A stretch of 15,996 nucleotides of DNA from an uncultured Bacteroidota bacterium (GCA_903920835.1 CAIXNQ010000240.1:1-15996); one strand, 5' to 3'. Shown: positions 7,235 through 15,388, counted from the stretch's first letter. Translations and numbers: made by a program. The notes: generated from the sequence alone by a model not told the origin.

Positions 7235-8062
7235 ATGAACACACAAATCAGAATTGCAATTTTAGACATGTATAACAGCGAACCCAATCAAGGAATGCGC
7301 TGTATCATTGACATCATCAACCGATTTAATCAAATTGTAACCTTCAAAGTATTTGATGTTCGAGGCAAATCGGAATTTCCAGAAATTAATAAATTTGACA
7401 TTTATATTTCTACCGGAGGGCCAGGAAATCCGTTGATTGGCGATGGCAATTGGGATTTAAAATACTATCAATTTATTGACCAACTAACACTTTGGAACAA
7501 AGAAAATAAATCAAAAAAACACGTTCTATTCATTTGTCATTCGTTTCAAATGGCTTGCAAACATTTTGGGCTTGCTGAAATTACCAAAAGAAAAGATACT
7601 TCTTTCGGCGTAATGACGGTTCATAAAACTAAAGACGGATTGTCAGATCCATTATTTGAAGGACTTGCCGACCCGTTCTATGCTGTTGATTCTCGAGATT
7701 ATCAGGTAGTGCAACCCAAATTGAGCATGTTTTCCAAAAAAGGAGCGAGCATTATTTCTTTAGAGAAAATCAGAGATCATGTGCAGTATGAAAGAGCCAT
7801 TATGGCAGTGCGTTTTTCAGCGTATTTTGTAGGCACACAGTTTCATCCAGAAGCCGACCCTATTAGTTTTGTAGCCAATTTGCGCAATGCCGAAGCCAGA
7901 GAAAAAATCAAAAAAATGAAAGGAAAACGCAAGTTCAGAAACATGCTCGAAGACTTGCTTGATGAAGATAAAATCTACAAAACCAATGAAACTATCATTC
8001 CAAACTTCTTGAGAATAGCTATAAACGACCTTATCAAGTCAGAAAAAACACTTTCAAACTGA
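7235..8062 (+). CDS. Class I glutamine amidotransferase-like protein
   Basis: The 275-residue protein starts MNTQIRIAILDMYN. It has the class I amidotransferase fold: an oxyanion-side motif STGGPGNP (59-66), the nucleophile region FICHSFQ with Cys101, and the His-Glu pair in GTQFHPEAD (His204, Glu206), so the Cys-His-Glu triad is complete. The nucleophile elbow is CHSFQ, not the common GxCxGxQ, so the substrate may not be plain glutamine; a gamma-glutamyl or peptide amidohydrolase role is possible. A basic tail (KKMKGKRKFR, about 224-233) follows the domain. The start at 7235 was chosen over a TTG 24 nt upstream because that codon overlaps the promoter -7 box. It is followed after 21 nt by the ATP-grasp gene, so the two are co-transcribed and probably act on the same metabolite. 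Confidence 0.88.
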   Translation: MNTQIRIAILDMYNSEPNQGMRCIIDIINRFNQIVTFKVFDVRGKSEFPEINKFDIYISTGGPGNPLIGDGNWDLKYYQFIDQLTLWNKENKSKKHVLFICHSFQMACKHFGLAEITKRKDTSFGVMTVHKTKDGLSDPLFEGLADPFYAVDSRDYQVVQPKLSMFSKKGASIISLEKIRDHVQYERAIMAVRFSAYFVGTQFHPEADPISFVANLRNAEAREKIKKMKGKRKFRNMLEDLLDEDKIYKTNETIIPNFLRIAINDLIKSEKTLSN

Positions 8063-8083
8063 TATTAACAAAAGTTCGATTAA

Positions 8084-9280
8084 ATGATTTCAAAATACCG
8101 CCAACAGTTTAATGAGTTGTTTTCAAACGAAAAATATAATAATCTAATCGAAGACATTACTTCCGATTTTGATTACAAACCAACGTTTAGAATTGCCGAA
8201 ACACCTTTTTTTATTTCAAATGAACTAAAAAACCAACTTATTGAAGGTTGCAATGATGTAATTGATTTAATCAAAAAAGAAAACTTTAAGCAGTTAACCG
8301 AAAAATCATTAGAACTGAACGGGAAAGTGCCAAATGAAGATGAACACACCACTTTTTTAGCCATCGACTTCGGGATTTGTGAAGAAGACGGCAAAATAAT
8401 TCCAAAATTAATCGAGGTTCAAGGGTTTCCATCTTTATATAATTTTCAATACGAACTGTATGGCAAATTCAAAAAACAATATCCTTTTTTAGAAAACCTA
8501 ACTCCATATATTGTTGGACTTTCAGACGAGGAATATTCAAAAATAATAGAGGAAACAATTTGTAATCATTTGCCCAAAGAAAACGTAATTCTGCTAGAGA
8601 TTGAGCCAGAAAAACAAAATACTAAAATCGATTTTTATTACTGCAAACGCAACATCGGAATTCCAATTGTTTGTGTGACCGACATAGAAAAAATTGGCAA
8701 TAAATTATTTTACAAAAACGAATCAGGTCAGCAAATATTAATCAAACGAATCTATAACAGAGTAATTTTTGATGAGCTTGAACTTCGCAAAGATTTAAAA
8801 CTCAATTTCAGTTTTAGCGACAATTTAGAAGTAGAATGGGCGGGGCATCCGAACTGGTTTTTCAGAATCAGTAAATTTATTCTTCCTTATTTAAAAGGCC
8901 CTTACTTTATTGAAACAAAACTGCTAAGCGAGCTAGATGAAATTCCAAACGATTTAGAAAACTACGTTCTAAAACCAATATTTTCGTTCTCAGGAAGTGG
9001 CGTAATCTTTCATGTAAAACGAGAAGATGTCGAAGCCATATCCGAAAAAGAACTTTATATTCTTCAAAAGAAAGTCAATTATATTCCGATTGTTCAATCG
9101 CCCGACGGAAAAGTAAAAGCCGAAGTTCGAGTGCTCTGCGCTTGGAGCAAAAAAGCTTCCTACCCTACACTTCTTTGCGCACTAGTTCGACTTAGTCGTG
9201 GTGAAATGATTGGCGTTAAATTCAATATGGACAAAGATTGGGTAGGCGGAACACTTGGTTTATTTGAAAAAAGTTTATAG
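8084..9280 (+). CDS. Divergent ATP-grasp family ligase-like protein
   Basis: A 398-aa cytoplasmic protein. The C-terminal half resembles ATP-grasp ligases: YVLKPIFSFSGSGVIF (294-309) gives the ATP-binding lysine (about Lys297) and a glycine/serine-rich loop, KAEVRVLCAW (345-354) supplies an acidic/arginine strand, and LVRLSRGEMIGVKFN (367-381) looks like the closing segment with a metal-binding Asn381. The N-terminal half contains AIDFGI and KLIEVQGFPSLYNFQYEL (108-125), recalling the acid-rich E-x-QG-x-PS segments of glutathionylspermidine-synthase-like or circularly permuted ATP-grasp proteins. Such enzymes form amide bonds through an acyl-phosphate. Substrate is unknown. It is last of three genes with a GCS2-type ligase and an amidotransferase, so a second condensation step is likely. 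The family assignment rests on motif reading only. Confidence 0.72.
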   Translation: MISKYRQQFNELFSNEKYNNLIEDITSDFDYKPTFRIAETPFFISNELKNQLIEGCNDVIDLIKKENFKQLTEKSLELNGKVPNEDEHTTFLAIDFGICEEDGKIIPKLIEVQGFPSLYNFQYELYGKFKKQYPFLENLTPYIVGLSDEEYSKIIEETICNHLPKENVILLEIEPEKQNTKIDFYYCKRNIGIPIVCVTDIEKIGNKLFYKNESGQQILIKRIYNRVIFDELELRKDLKLNFSFSDNLEVEWAGHPNWFFRISKFILPYLKGPYFIETKLLSELDEIPNDLENYVLKPIFSFSGSGVIFHVKREDVEAISEKELYILQKKVNYIPIVQSPDGKVKAEVRVLCAWSKKASYPTLLCALVRLSRGEMIGVKFNMDKDWVGGTLGLFEKSL

Positions 9281-9384
9281 TTTTTTTAAACCATTCCGAA
9301 ATATGTTTTATATTCATAAGCACAATAAACATGTGTTTTTTTGATTTGATTATATTTGAAGCGATAATAAATAAATCGATTTGC

Positions 9385-9392
9385 TATATTTG
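9385..9392 (+). promoter_or_regulatory. Candidate -7 element (TATATTTG) for the DUF4199-to-ABC operon
   Basis: TATATTTG matches TAnnTTTG and lies 23 nt upstream of the ATG at 9416, the usual distance in this window. A second TATATTTG occurs at 9351-9358. Neither has a TTG at ideal distance, so the downstream copy is preferred by leader length only. Confidence 0.5.
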
Positions 9393-9415
9393 TCAATTAA
9401 ATAATAAAAAATACC

Positions 9416-9943
9416 ATGAAGGAAGCAATCAAAAGAAACGGCATTATGTTTGGAATCATTTTAGGAATGTTTTCAATCTTGATTAGAACCATAATTTATA
9501 TAGTTAATTTAGAGTTGATCACCAGCTTTATGTTGGGAATTTCAATAATGGTTGCAAATTTGATTATATTTACTATTCTTTTACTAAGAACTAAAAAAGA
9601 AATGAATGGCAATATCACTTTCAAAGAAGCTTTCACTACTTTTATAATCGCTGCTTTTATCGGAACAACTTTAGCAGTTTCGTTTGATATTTTGCTTTTT
9701 AATGTTATTGATCCTGCGGCAAAAGAAACCATTAAAGAACTTAGCATCAAATCTACGGTGAGTATGTTGCAAAAATTTGACACACCACAAGCTAAAATAA
9801 ATGAAACGATTAAAAGCATGACAGAAAGTGATACGTTTTCAGTTGGAAAACAATTGTTAGGTTTGTTTGTGAGTTATATTATTAGTTCAATTATTGGATT
9901 AATTTTTGCAGCTTTTTTCAAAACAAAAACGGTCAATTACTAA
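9416..9943 (+). CDS. DUF4199 family membrane protein
   Basis: The 175-aa protein has four likely membrane helices: about 9-31 (GIMFGIILGMFSILIRTIIY), 35-58, 74-97 and 146-170. A soluble, charged segment at about 98-140 lies between helices three and four (DPAAKETIKELSIKSTV, then KINETIKSMTESDTF). This layout matches DUF4199, a Bacteroidota inner-membrane family of unknown function. Its TAA stop is directly followed by the ATG of the glycosyltransferase, so the two are translationally coupled. Adjacency suggests a role in the same lipid-linked sugar pathway, but no catalytic motif is visible. Confidence 0.82.
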   Translation: MKEAIKRNGIMFGIILGMFSILIRTIIYIVNLELITSFMLGISIMVANLIIFTILLLRTKKEMNGNITFKEAFTTFIIAAFIGTTLAVSFDILLFNVIDPAAKETIKELSIKSTVSMLQKFDTPQAKINETIKSMTESDTFSVGKQLLGLFVSYIISSIIGLIFAAFFKTKTVNY

Positions 9944-10894
9944 ATGAATTTATCCATAATAATACCTCTTCTTAATGAAGAAGAATCTTTGCGTGAGCTC
10001 CATTCATGGATTCTTGCTGTAATGACAAAAAATAATTATTCTTATGAAGTGGTTTTTATTGACGACGGAAGCACCGACAATTCATGGAATGTAATTGTTG
10101 AATTGTCAAAAGAAAATCCAAATGTTCGAGCGATTCGTTTTCTAAAAAACTACGGGAAATCTCAAGCGCTTCATGCCGGATTTGAAAAAGCAGAAGGCGA
10201 TGTAATCATTACTATGGACGCCGATTTGCAAGACAATCCAGAAGAAATTCCAGAATTATATAACTTGATTACAAATTCAGGATTCGATTTGATTTCTGGT
10301 TGGAAAAAGAAAAGATATGATTCAGTTTTTGCAAAAAACATTCCATCAAAACTATTCAATTGGGCAGCTCGAAGAACTTCTGGAGTTCAACTAAATGATT
10401 TTAATTGTGGTTTAAAAGCCTACAAAAAAATCGTAGTAAAAAACATCGAAGTTTCGGGCGAAATGCACCGTTATATTCCTGTTTTGGCTAAAAATGCTGG
10501 ATTTGTAAAAATTGGAGAGAAAGTAGTGAAGCATCAAGCTCGAAAATACGGCGAAACTAAATTCGGAATGGATCGCTTTATCAACGGATTTCTTGATTTA
10601 ATAACGATTTGGTTTCTATCACGCTTCGGAAAAAGACCAATGCACCTTTTTGGAGCTCTAGGTTCGATCATGTTTATAATTGGTTTTGTTGCTGCCGGAT
10701 TTATCGGATTTATGAAATTATATAAGCTCTATCATAATTTGCCTTATGATTTAGTAACAAATAATCCTTGGTTTTATATTTCTTTAACGACCATGATGAT
10801 AGGAACACAGTTTTTCTTGGCTGGTTTTCTTGGCGAAATAATTTTAAGAACAAAAAACAACGATGACCGTTATAAAATGAGCGAAAAAATTTAG
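9944..10894 (+). CDS. Family 2 glycosyltransferase, polyprenyl-phosphate type
   Basis: GT-A fold glycosyltransferase similar to dolichol/undecaprenyl-phosphate sugar transferases (DPM1/GtrB-like), moving a sugar from a nucleotide donor to a lipid phosphate at the inner membrane. The catalytic domain occupies about 1-220, with IIPLLNEEESL (6-16), DDGSTDNSW (40-48) and the metal-binding MDADLQDNPEE (91-101). VVKHQARKYGETKFG (194-208) is the typical basic acceptor-side segment. Two membrane helices follow (about 233-257 and 276-300). The length of 316 aa is normal. The ATG directly abuts the DUF4199 stop, and the phosphohexomutase starts 35 nt downstream. Confidence 0.92.
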   Translation: MNLSIIIPLLNEEESLRELHSWILAVMTKNNYSYEVVFIDDGSTDNSWNVIVELSKENPNVRAIRFLKNYGKSQALHAGFEKAEGDVIITMDADLQDNPEEIPELYNLITNSGFDLISGWKKKRYDSVFAKNIPSKLFNWAARRTSGVQLNDFNCGLKAYKKIVVKNIEVSGEMHRYIPVLAKNAGFVKIGEKVVKHQARKYGETKFGMDRFINGFLDLITIWFLSRFGKRPMHLFGALGSIMFIIGFVAAGFIGFMKLYKLYHNLPYDLVTNNPWFYISLTTMMIGTQFFLAGFLGEIILRTKNNDDRYKMSEKI

Positions 10895-10929
10895 AATAAA
10901 AAAATAATATTAATTATAATTTCAACAAA

Positions 10930-12657
10930 ATGGCTATTTCACAAAACATTTTAGATAAAGTAAACGAATGGTTAACCCCAACATTCGACAAAGATACACA
11001 GGATACCATTAATAAAATGATTAGTTCAGCTCCAATTGAACTAGAAGAAAGTTTCTATAAAAATCTGGAGTTCGGAACTGGTGGAATGCGAGGAATTATG
11101 GGCATTGGAACTAATCGTATCAACAAATACACGTTAGGGAAAAACACTCAAGGGCTTTCTGATTATATGCACCAAGTTTTTCCTGATAAAAAGCTCAAAG
11201 TTGTTATCGCTTTTGATTGTCGTCATAATAGTAAATCTTTGGCTAAAGTAGTTGCCGATGTTTTTTCTGCCAACGGAATTCATGTTTATTTATTCTCTGA
11301 TTTGCGACCTACACCAGAGTTGAGTTTTGCTTTAAAGCATTTAGGTTGTCAGGCGGGAATTGTCTTGACCGCTTCTCACAATCCTCCAGAATATAATGGC
11401 TATAAAGTTTATTGGGAAGACGGAGGACAATTGGTTCCGCCACAAGACGCAGCAATCATTAAAGTGATTGAAGATTTAAACTACAATCAAATTAAATTTG
11501 AAGCCAACGAAAATTTAATTGAATATATCGACAAAGAAGTTGATGATGCTTTTGTGGCTTCTTCAATAAAACATGCAAGTTTTAACACACCTCAAGCAGC
11601 AAAAGACAATTTGAATATTGTTTTCACTTCTTTGCACGGAACTTCCATCATGTCTGTGCCAGAAACACTCGAAAAAGCAGGATATACTAATGTAAATATT
11701 GTTCCGGAACAAGCCAAACCTGATGGCGATTTCCCTACAGTAAAGTCACCCAATCCAGAAGAGCCTGAAGCATTAACAATGGCTTTGGCACTTGCAGATA
11801 AATTAAGCGCCGATATTGTTGTGGGCACAGATCCAGATTGCGACCGACTTGGAGTAGCTGTTAGAAACAACGAAGGAAAAATGATTTTGTTGAATGGCAA
11901 TCAAACCATGGTTTTAATGACTGCTTTCTTACTCGAAAAATGGAAGAGTGCAGGCAAAATTAACGGCAAACAATTTATTGGGTCAACCATTGTTTCTACA
12001 CCAATGTTACATGAACTTGCGACTGGTTATGGCGTAGAATGTAAAGTAGGTTTGACAGGTTTCAAATGGATTGCCAAAATGATTAATGATTTTCCAAATC
12101 TAGAGTTTATTGGTGGTGGCGAAGAAAGTTTTGGTTATATGGTTGGAGACGCAGTTCGCGATAAAGATGCCGTTGCTGCAACTTTATTAATGTGCGAATT
12201 TGCTGCTACCGCAAAAGCTGCTGGAAGTTCAGTCTATAAAGAACTTCTTAAATTGTATGTTGATTTTGGATTCTTTAAAGAATATCTTGTTTCATTAACC
12301 AAAAAAGGAATCGAAGGCTTGGCAGAAATCAATCAAATGATGGTTGAAATGCGTGAAAATCCAGTAAAAGAAATTGATGGTCAACGAGTAGTTATGGTTG
12401 AAGATTACAAAACAAGCATTGCCAAAAACTTGCTAAATGGCGAAGAAGAAACCATGCCAATTCCAAAATCAGACGTGTTGATTTATTATACCGAAGATGG
12501 TGCTAAAATTGCAGCCAGACCCAGCGGAACAGAACCAAAAATTAAGTTTTATGTTAGCGTAAATGCACCGCTTGATTCTGTAGAAAATGCACCAAAAGTT
12601 GAAGCACATTTAGATGATAAAATCAAAAAGATCCTTCAAGGTCTAAACATTATTTAA
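10930..12657 (+). CDS. Phosphohexomutase (phosphoglucomutase/phosphomannomutase family)
   Basis: Alpha-D-phosphohexomutase that interconverts sugar 6-phosphate and sugar 1-phosphate, feeding nucleotide-sugar synthesis. All family landmarks are present in the 575 residues: the N-terminal FGTGGMRGIMG (48-58), the phosphoserine loop TASHNPP with Ser149, the metal-binding loop DPDCDR (301-306), the sugar-binding GGGEES (395-400) and the phosphate-binding RPSGTEPK (530-537). Length and motifs fit the PgcA-like long form common in Bacteroidota and Firmicutes. Whether it prefers glucose or mannose cannot be decided by eye. It lies between the glycosyltransferase and the ABC transporter; its TAA stop overlaps the next ATG (TAATG). 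Confidence 0.94.
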   Translation: MAISQNILDKVNEWLTPTFDKDTQDTINKMISSAPIELEESFYKNLEFGTGGMRGIMGIGTNRINKYTLGKNTQGLSDYMHQVFPDKKLKVVIAFDCRHNSKSLAKVVADVFSANGIHVYLFSDLRPTPELSFALKHLGCQAGIVLTASHNPPEYNGYKVYWEDGGQLVPPQDAAIIKVIEDLNYNQIKFEANENLIEYIDKEVDDAFVASSIKHASFNTPQAAKDNLNIVFTSLHGTSIMSVPETLEKAGYTNVNIVPEQAKPDGDFPTVKSPNPEEPEALTMALALADKLSADIVVGTDPDCDRLGVAVRNNEGKMILLNGNQTMVLMTAFLLEKWKSAGKINGKQFIGSTIVSTPMLHELATGYGVECKVGLTGFKWIAKMINDFPNLEFIGGGEESFGYMVGDAVRDKDAVAATLLMCEFAATAKAAGSSVYKELLKLYVDFGFFKEYLVSLTKKGIEGLAEINQMMVEMRENPVKEIDGQRVVMVEDYKTSIAKNLLNGEEETMPIPKSDVLIYYTEDGAKIAARPSGTEPKIKFYVSVNAPLDSVENAPKVEAHLDDKIKKILQGLNII

Positions 12658-14483
12658 TGAATAATTTCCGCAAAATATTTCCTTTTATATTGCCCTACAA
12701 GCGATATGCCTATTTGAATATCTTTTTTAATGTACTTTATGCTTTGTTCAGCACGCTTTCATTCATGGCGTTAATTCCGATGATGCAAGTGTTGTTTGAT
12801 CAAACCAAACGAAATACAATTGCGCCAAATTGGACGGGAATTGCACACGCTAAATCCTTTTTAGAAGATTATTTGAGCTATTTTATTACACATTCAACGG
12901 ATAAATTTGGTGTAGGATATACACTTTCGGTGATGGTGACTGTAATAATTTCAATTTTTCTTTTAAAAAATCTATGCGATTATTTAGCCATGTTTTTCAT
13001 CACTTTTCTTCGGAACGGAATGTTGAGAGATATGCGCAATGCGATGTATAAAAAAACCATCGAATTGCCATTAGCTTTTTTTTCAGAAAAAAGAAAAGGC
13101 GACACTATTTCTCGGATTGCTGCCGACGTGAATGAAGTTCAAGGATCGATGCTTTCTATACTTGAATTGATTGTCAAAGAGCCATTGACTATTGTTTTTA
13201 CAATAATTATGATGTTTACTATCAGCACCAAATTGACCATTTTTGTGTTTATATTCATACCGTTATCGGGCTATATTATTTCCTTAATAGGAAAAAGATT
13301 AAAAAAACAATCTACTCGTGCCCAAGAAGAACAAGGGGTTTTTCTATCGACAATAGAAGAAACACTGGGCGGATTGAAAGTCGTTAAAGGATATAATGCC
13401 GAAGGTTATTTTAACAGAATATTTCAAGAATCGACCCATCGTTATTTTGAATTATCAAATTTAATTTCCAACCGTCAAAACCTAGCTTCGCCCGTTAGTG
13501 AATTCATGGGTATAATGGTAATCGCCATCTTGCTTTGGTATGGCGGTCACATGGTTTTGATTGAAAAAAGCCTCAATGGCGCATCATTTATTGCCTATAT
13601 GGGTTTGGCTTATAATATACTTACACCTGCCAAATCTATTTCAAAAGCGTCTTACAGCATCAAAAGAGGAAATGCAGCAGCGGAACGAGTTTTAGAAATT
13701 CTTGAACAACACAACCCAATTGTCAGCAGTGAAAATGCAATACAAAAACCAACTTTTGACCAAAAAATCAGCCTAAACAATATTCATTTTCAATACGAAG
13801 AAGATTCTGTTTTAAAAGATTTTTCGCTTACGGTCAATAAAGGTCAAACTGTAGCTCTAGTTGGTCAATCGGGGAGTGGTAAAAGTACGATTGCCAATTT
13901 GCTTACCCGTTTTTATGATGTCAACCAAGGCGAAATTGCCATTGACGGTGTTAATATTAAAGACATCGACCTTCATTCTTTGCGCGGATTAATGGGGCTA
14001 GTTACCCAAGACAGTATCTTATTTAACGACACCATTAAAGCAAATATTTCATTAGGAAAACTAGATGCTACCGACGATGAAATTATTGAAGCACTAAAAA
14101 TTGCAAATGCTTATGAGTTTGTAAAAGACTTGCCGAAGGGAATCTACACCAATATTGGCGACAGCGGAAACAAACTTTCGGGCGGACAAAAACAGCGATT
14201 GTCAATCGCTAGAGCGGTGTTAAAAAATCCACCAATCATGATTTTAGACGAAGCTACTTCTGCATTAGATACCGAAAGCGAGAAATTTGTTCAGGTGGCA
14301 CTCGAAAATATGATGCAAAACAGAACCTCAATTGTTATTGCACACAGATTGTCAACAATCCAAAAAGCCGATTTGATTGTAGTAATGCAAAAAGGAATTA
14401 TTGTAGAACAAGGCAAACACGACGAACTTATTGCGCTTGATGGCACTTATAACAAGTTAGTAACCATGCAGTCTTTTGAGTAA
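12657..14483 (+). CDS. ABC exporter, MsbA-like, fused permease and ATPase
   Basis: A 608-aa half-transporter with an N-terminal six-helix permease domain (about 15-330) and a C-terminal ATPase. The nucleotide-binding domain shows Walker A GQSGSGKST (403-411), Q-loop (VTQDS, about 449-453), signature LSGGQKQR (507-514), Walker B IMILDE (527-532) and the H-loop IAHRLST with His563. It would act as a homodimer in the inner membrane. MsbA-like proteins flip or export lipids, lipid-linked sugars or peptides; in this operon a lipid-linked glycan is the natural guess. Its ATG shares an A with the mutase stop, so it is translationally coupled. No frameshift or missing motif is visible. The accessory, cassette-like DNA starts 40 nt after its stop. 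Confidence 0.93.
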   Translation: MNNFRKIFPFILPYKRYAYLNIFFNVLYALFSTLSFMALIPMMQVLFDQTKRNTIAPNWTGIAHAKSFLEDYLSYFITHSTDKFGVGYTLSVMVTVIISIFLLKNLCDYLAMFFITFLRNGMLRDMRNAMYKKTIELPLAFFSEKRKGDTISRIAADVNEVQGSMLSILELIVKEPLTIVFTIIMMFTISTKLTIFVFIFIPLSGYIISLIGKRLKKQSTRAQEEQGVFLSTIEETLGGLKVVKGYNAEGYFNRIFQESTHRYFELSNLISNRQNLASPVSEFMGIMVIAILLWYGGHMVLIEKSLNGASFIAYMGLAYNILTPAKSISKASYSIKRGNAAAERVLEILEQHNPIVSSENAIQKPTFDQKISLNNIHFQYEEDSVLKDFSLTVNKGQTVALVGQSGSGKSTIANLLTRFYDVNQGEIAIDGVNIKDIDLHSLRGLMGLVTQDSILFNDTIKANISLGKLDATDDEIIEALKIANAYEFVKDLPKGIYTNIGDSGNKLSGGQKQRLSIARAVLKNPPIMILDEATSALDTESEKFVQVALENMMQNRTSIVIAHRLSTIQKADLIVVMQKGIIVEQGKHDELIALDGTYNKLVTMQSFE

Positions 14484-14522
14484 GGTGGTAATTTTAGAAT
14501 CTCAGTTCGATAGTTAATATTT

Positions 14523-14578
14523 AACCAAATACTTGCCGAAAAACTAGCCATGAGTTTTAGCAAGTGTTATGGGATGTA
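14523..14578 (-). repeat. Hairpin repeat copy A (attC-like), downstream of the antitoxin
   Basis: A 56-nt element that aligns without gaps to copy B at 15389-15444. It folds as two stacked stems: outer AATACTTGC (14528-14536) with GCAAGTGTT (14560-14568), including one G-T pair, and inner AAAACT (14540-14545) with AGTTTT (14553-14558) around the 7-nt loop AGCCATG. The asymmetric 3-by-1 internal loop between them (CGA against A) resembles the unpaired spacers of folded integron attC sites. It starts 7 nt after the antitoxin stop codon. It lacks a clean GTTRRRY core, so the attC label is an analogy. Confidence 0.7.
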
Positions 14579-14585
14579 ATATTAT

Positions 14586-14885
14586 TTATAAAAACGTCAA
14601 TCCAATTCTTTTATTTAGTCCAAGTTCAAAAATTCGGATTAATGTAGAAAGCTGAATATTTCCTTTTCCGTTTTCAATTTTAGAAATATAGCTTTTTTTT
14701 GTTCCAGTTTTCTCTGCCAATTGTTCTTGAGTTATTTTGGCTTCTTTGCGAGCATCTTTTAGCATTTCACTAATGATAAACATTTGTGATTTTTCTTCAT
14801 AGCTATTTCTGCTTTCTGTTCCAAGTTTTCCATGTTCAACTTCTATAAGTTGATCAAAGTTTTTTATGTTTTTATAATCTTTCAT
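14586..14885 (-). CDS. HigA-like XRE-family antitoxin
   Basis: A 99-residue DNA-binding antitoxin. The helix-turn-helix lies at about 51-72 (ITQEQLAEKTGTKKSYISKI, then EN), preceded by a helical N-terminal extension (1-45) that probably wraps the toxin. It should neutralise the neighbouring HigB-type toxin and repress the shared promoter. I chose the ATG at 14885 because it lies one base after the toxin stop. The longer form from 14915 would overlap the toxin gene by about 30 nt and add ten residues not needed for the domain. Toxin-first order is characteristic of higBA modules. It lies inside a unit bounded by two copies of a hairpin repeat. Confidence 0.88.
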   Translation of the reverse strand: MKDYKNIKNFDQLIEVEHGKLGTESRNSYEEKSQMFIISEMLKDARKEAKITQEQLAEKTGTKKSYISKIENGKGNIQLSTLIRIFELGLNKRIGLTFL

Positions 14886-14886
14886 A

Positions 14887-15225
14887 TCAAATGTTTTTTT
14901 GTTGAAAATATTCATTCATTAAAATCAGCGCTTTTTCTAATTCATTTTTTGGTGTATTTTGAGTTTTCTTTTGAAAACTGTTAAGTAAGACAACCAATCT
15001 TCCTTTGTCAAAACAGCAAAATATTCGATAAATATTTGACTGATATTCTATTCGTATTTCATAAAGTCCTTTTGTTCCGGTTAAATGTTTAAGAAATTTT
15101 TCTGGAACTTTTTCAACCTGTTTTATTAATTCAAGAACATATTTTATTTTCTCTTTTACCTTTTCATCTTGTAGTTGGTAAAATTCAATAAAGTGATTCT
15201 CGTAAAATATAATTTCTCTACTCAT
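14887..15225 (-). CDS. HigB-like toxin, RelE/ParE superfamily
   Basis: A 112-residue protein of the RelE/HigB superfamily (phage Gp49-like branch), expected to be a ribosome-dependent mRNA endonuclease that inhibits translation. The signature segment is LTGTKGLYEIRIEYQSNIYR (48-67), followed by the strand IFCCFDKGRLVVLLNSFQKK (68-87) and TPKNELEKALILMNEYF (91-107); basic residues Arg58, Arg67, Lys86 and Lys87 are candidates for RNA contact. The gene is intact with no frameshift. It precedes the antitoxin gene by one base, and the promoter box lies unusually close to its ATG. Activity cannot be inferred from sequence alone. Confidence 0.88.
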   Translation of the reverse strand: MSREIIFYENHFIEFYQLQDEKVKEKIKYVLELIKQVEKVPEKFLKHLTGTKGLYEIRIEYQSNIYRIFCCFDKGRLVVLLNSFQKKTQNTPKNELEKALILMNEYFQQKNI

Positions 15226-15229
15226 TTGG

Positions 15230-15260
15230 CAAAGTTATCTCAAAAGTTAACAACAGGCAA
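15230..15260 (-). promoter_or_regulatory. Toxin-antitoxin promoter (TTG-N20-TAACTTTG)
   Basis: On the minus strand TTG (15260-15258), a 20-nt spacer and TAACTTTG (15237-15230) match the Bacteroidota promoter consensus. The -7 box ends only 5 nt before the toxin ATG at 15225, so the transcript would begin at or next to the start codon. HigA-type antitoxins usually bind over such promoters; no clear operator palindrome is seen. Confidence 0.55.
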
Positions 15261-15290
15261 ATATATTTTTTGATTTTTTTCAATCGTTTC

Positions 15291-15381
15291 GCAAGGAATT
15301 ATAGCCCAAACCGTTTCCTTGCTAGACCTCGTGGCGGCTTATAGAAATCTTTTTTTTCATAACCGCCCAAGCGAAGTTATG
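15291..15381. repeat. Cluster of inverted repeats upstream of the toxin-antitoxin promoter
   Basis: Three nested possibilities: GCAAGGAA (15291-15298) with TTCCTTGC (15315-15322) and a 16-nt loop; GGCGG-c-TTAT (15333-15342) with ATAACCGCC (15359-15367) and a 16-nt loop; and, competing with the second, CATAAC (15358-15363) with GTTATG (15376-15381). The stretch is more G/C-rich than its surroundings and has no coding frame. It may be remnant non-coding DNA of the cassette or part of a longer recombination-site structure. Confidence 0.6.
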
Positions 15382-15388
15382 AAAAGTA

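Noticed and set aside
9320..9345. Terminator after the ATP-grasp gene (AAACATGTGTTT followed by T's)
   Set aside because: The palindrome leaves only a 2-nt loop and a five-pair AT-rich stem, too weak to call.
14886..14915. Longer antitoxin form starting inside the toxin gene
   Set aside because: The ATG at 14885 lies one base after the toxin stop, the usual arrangement, and the added residues lie outside the helix-turn-helix domain.
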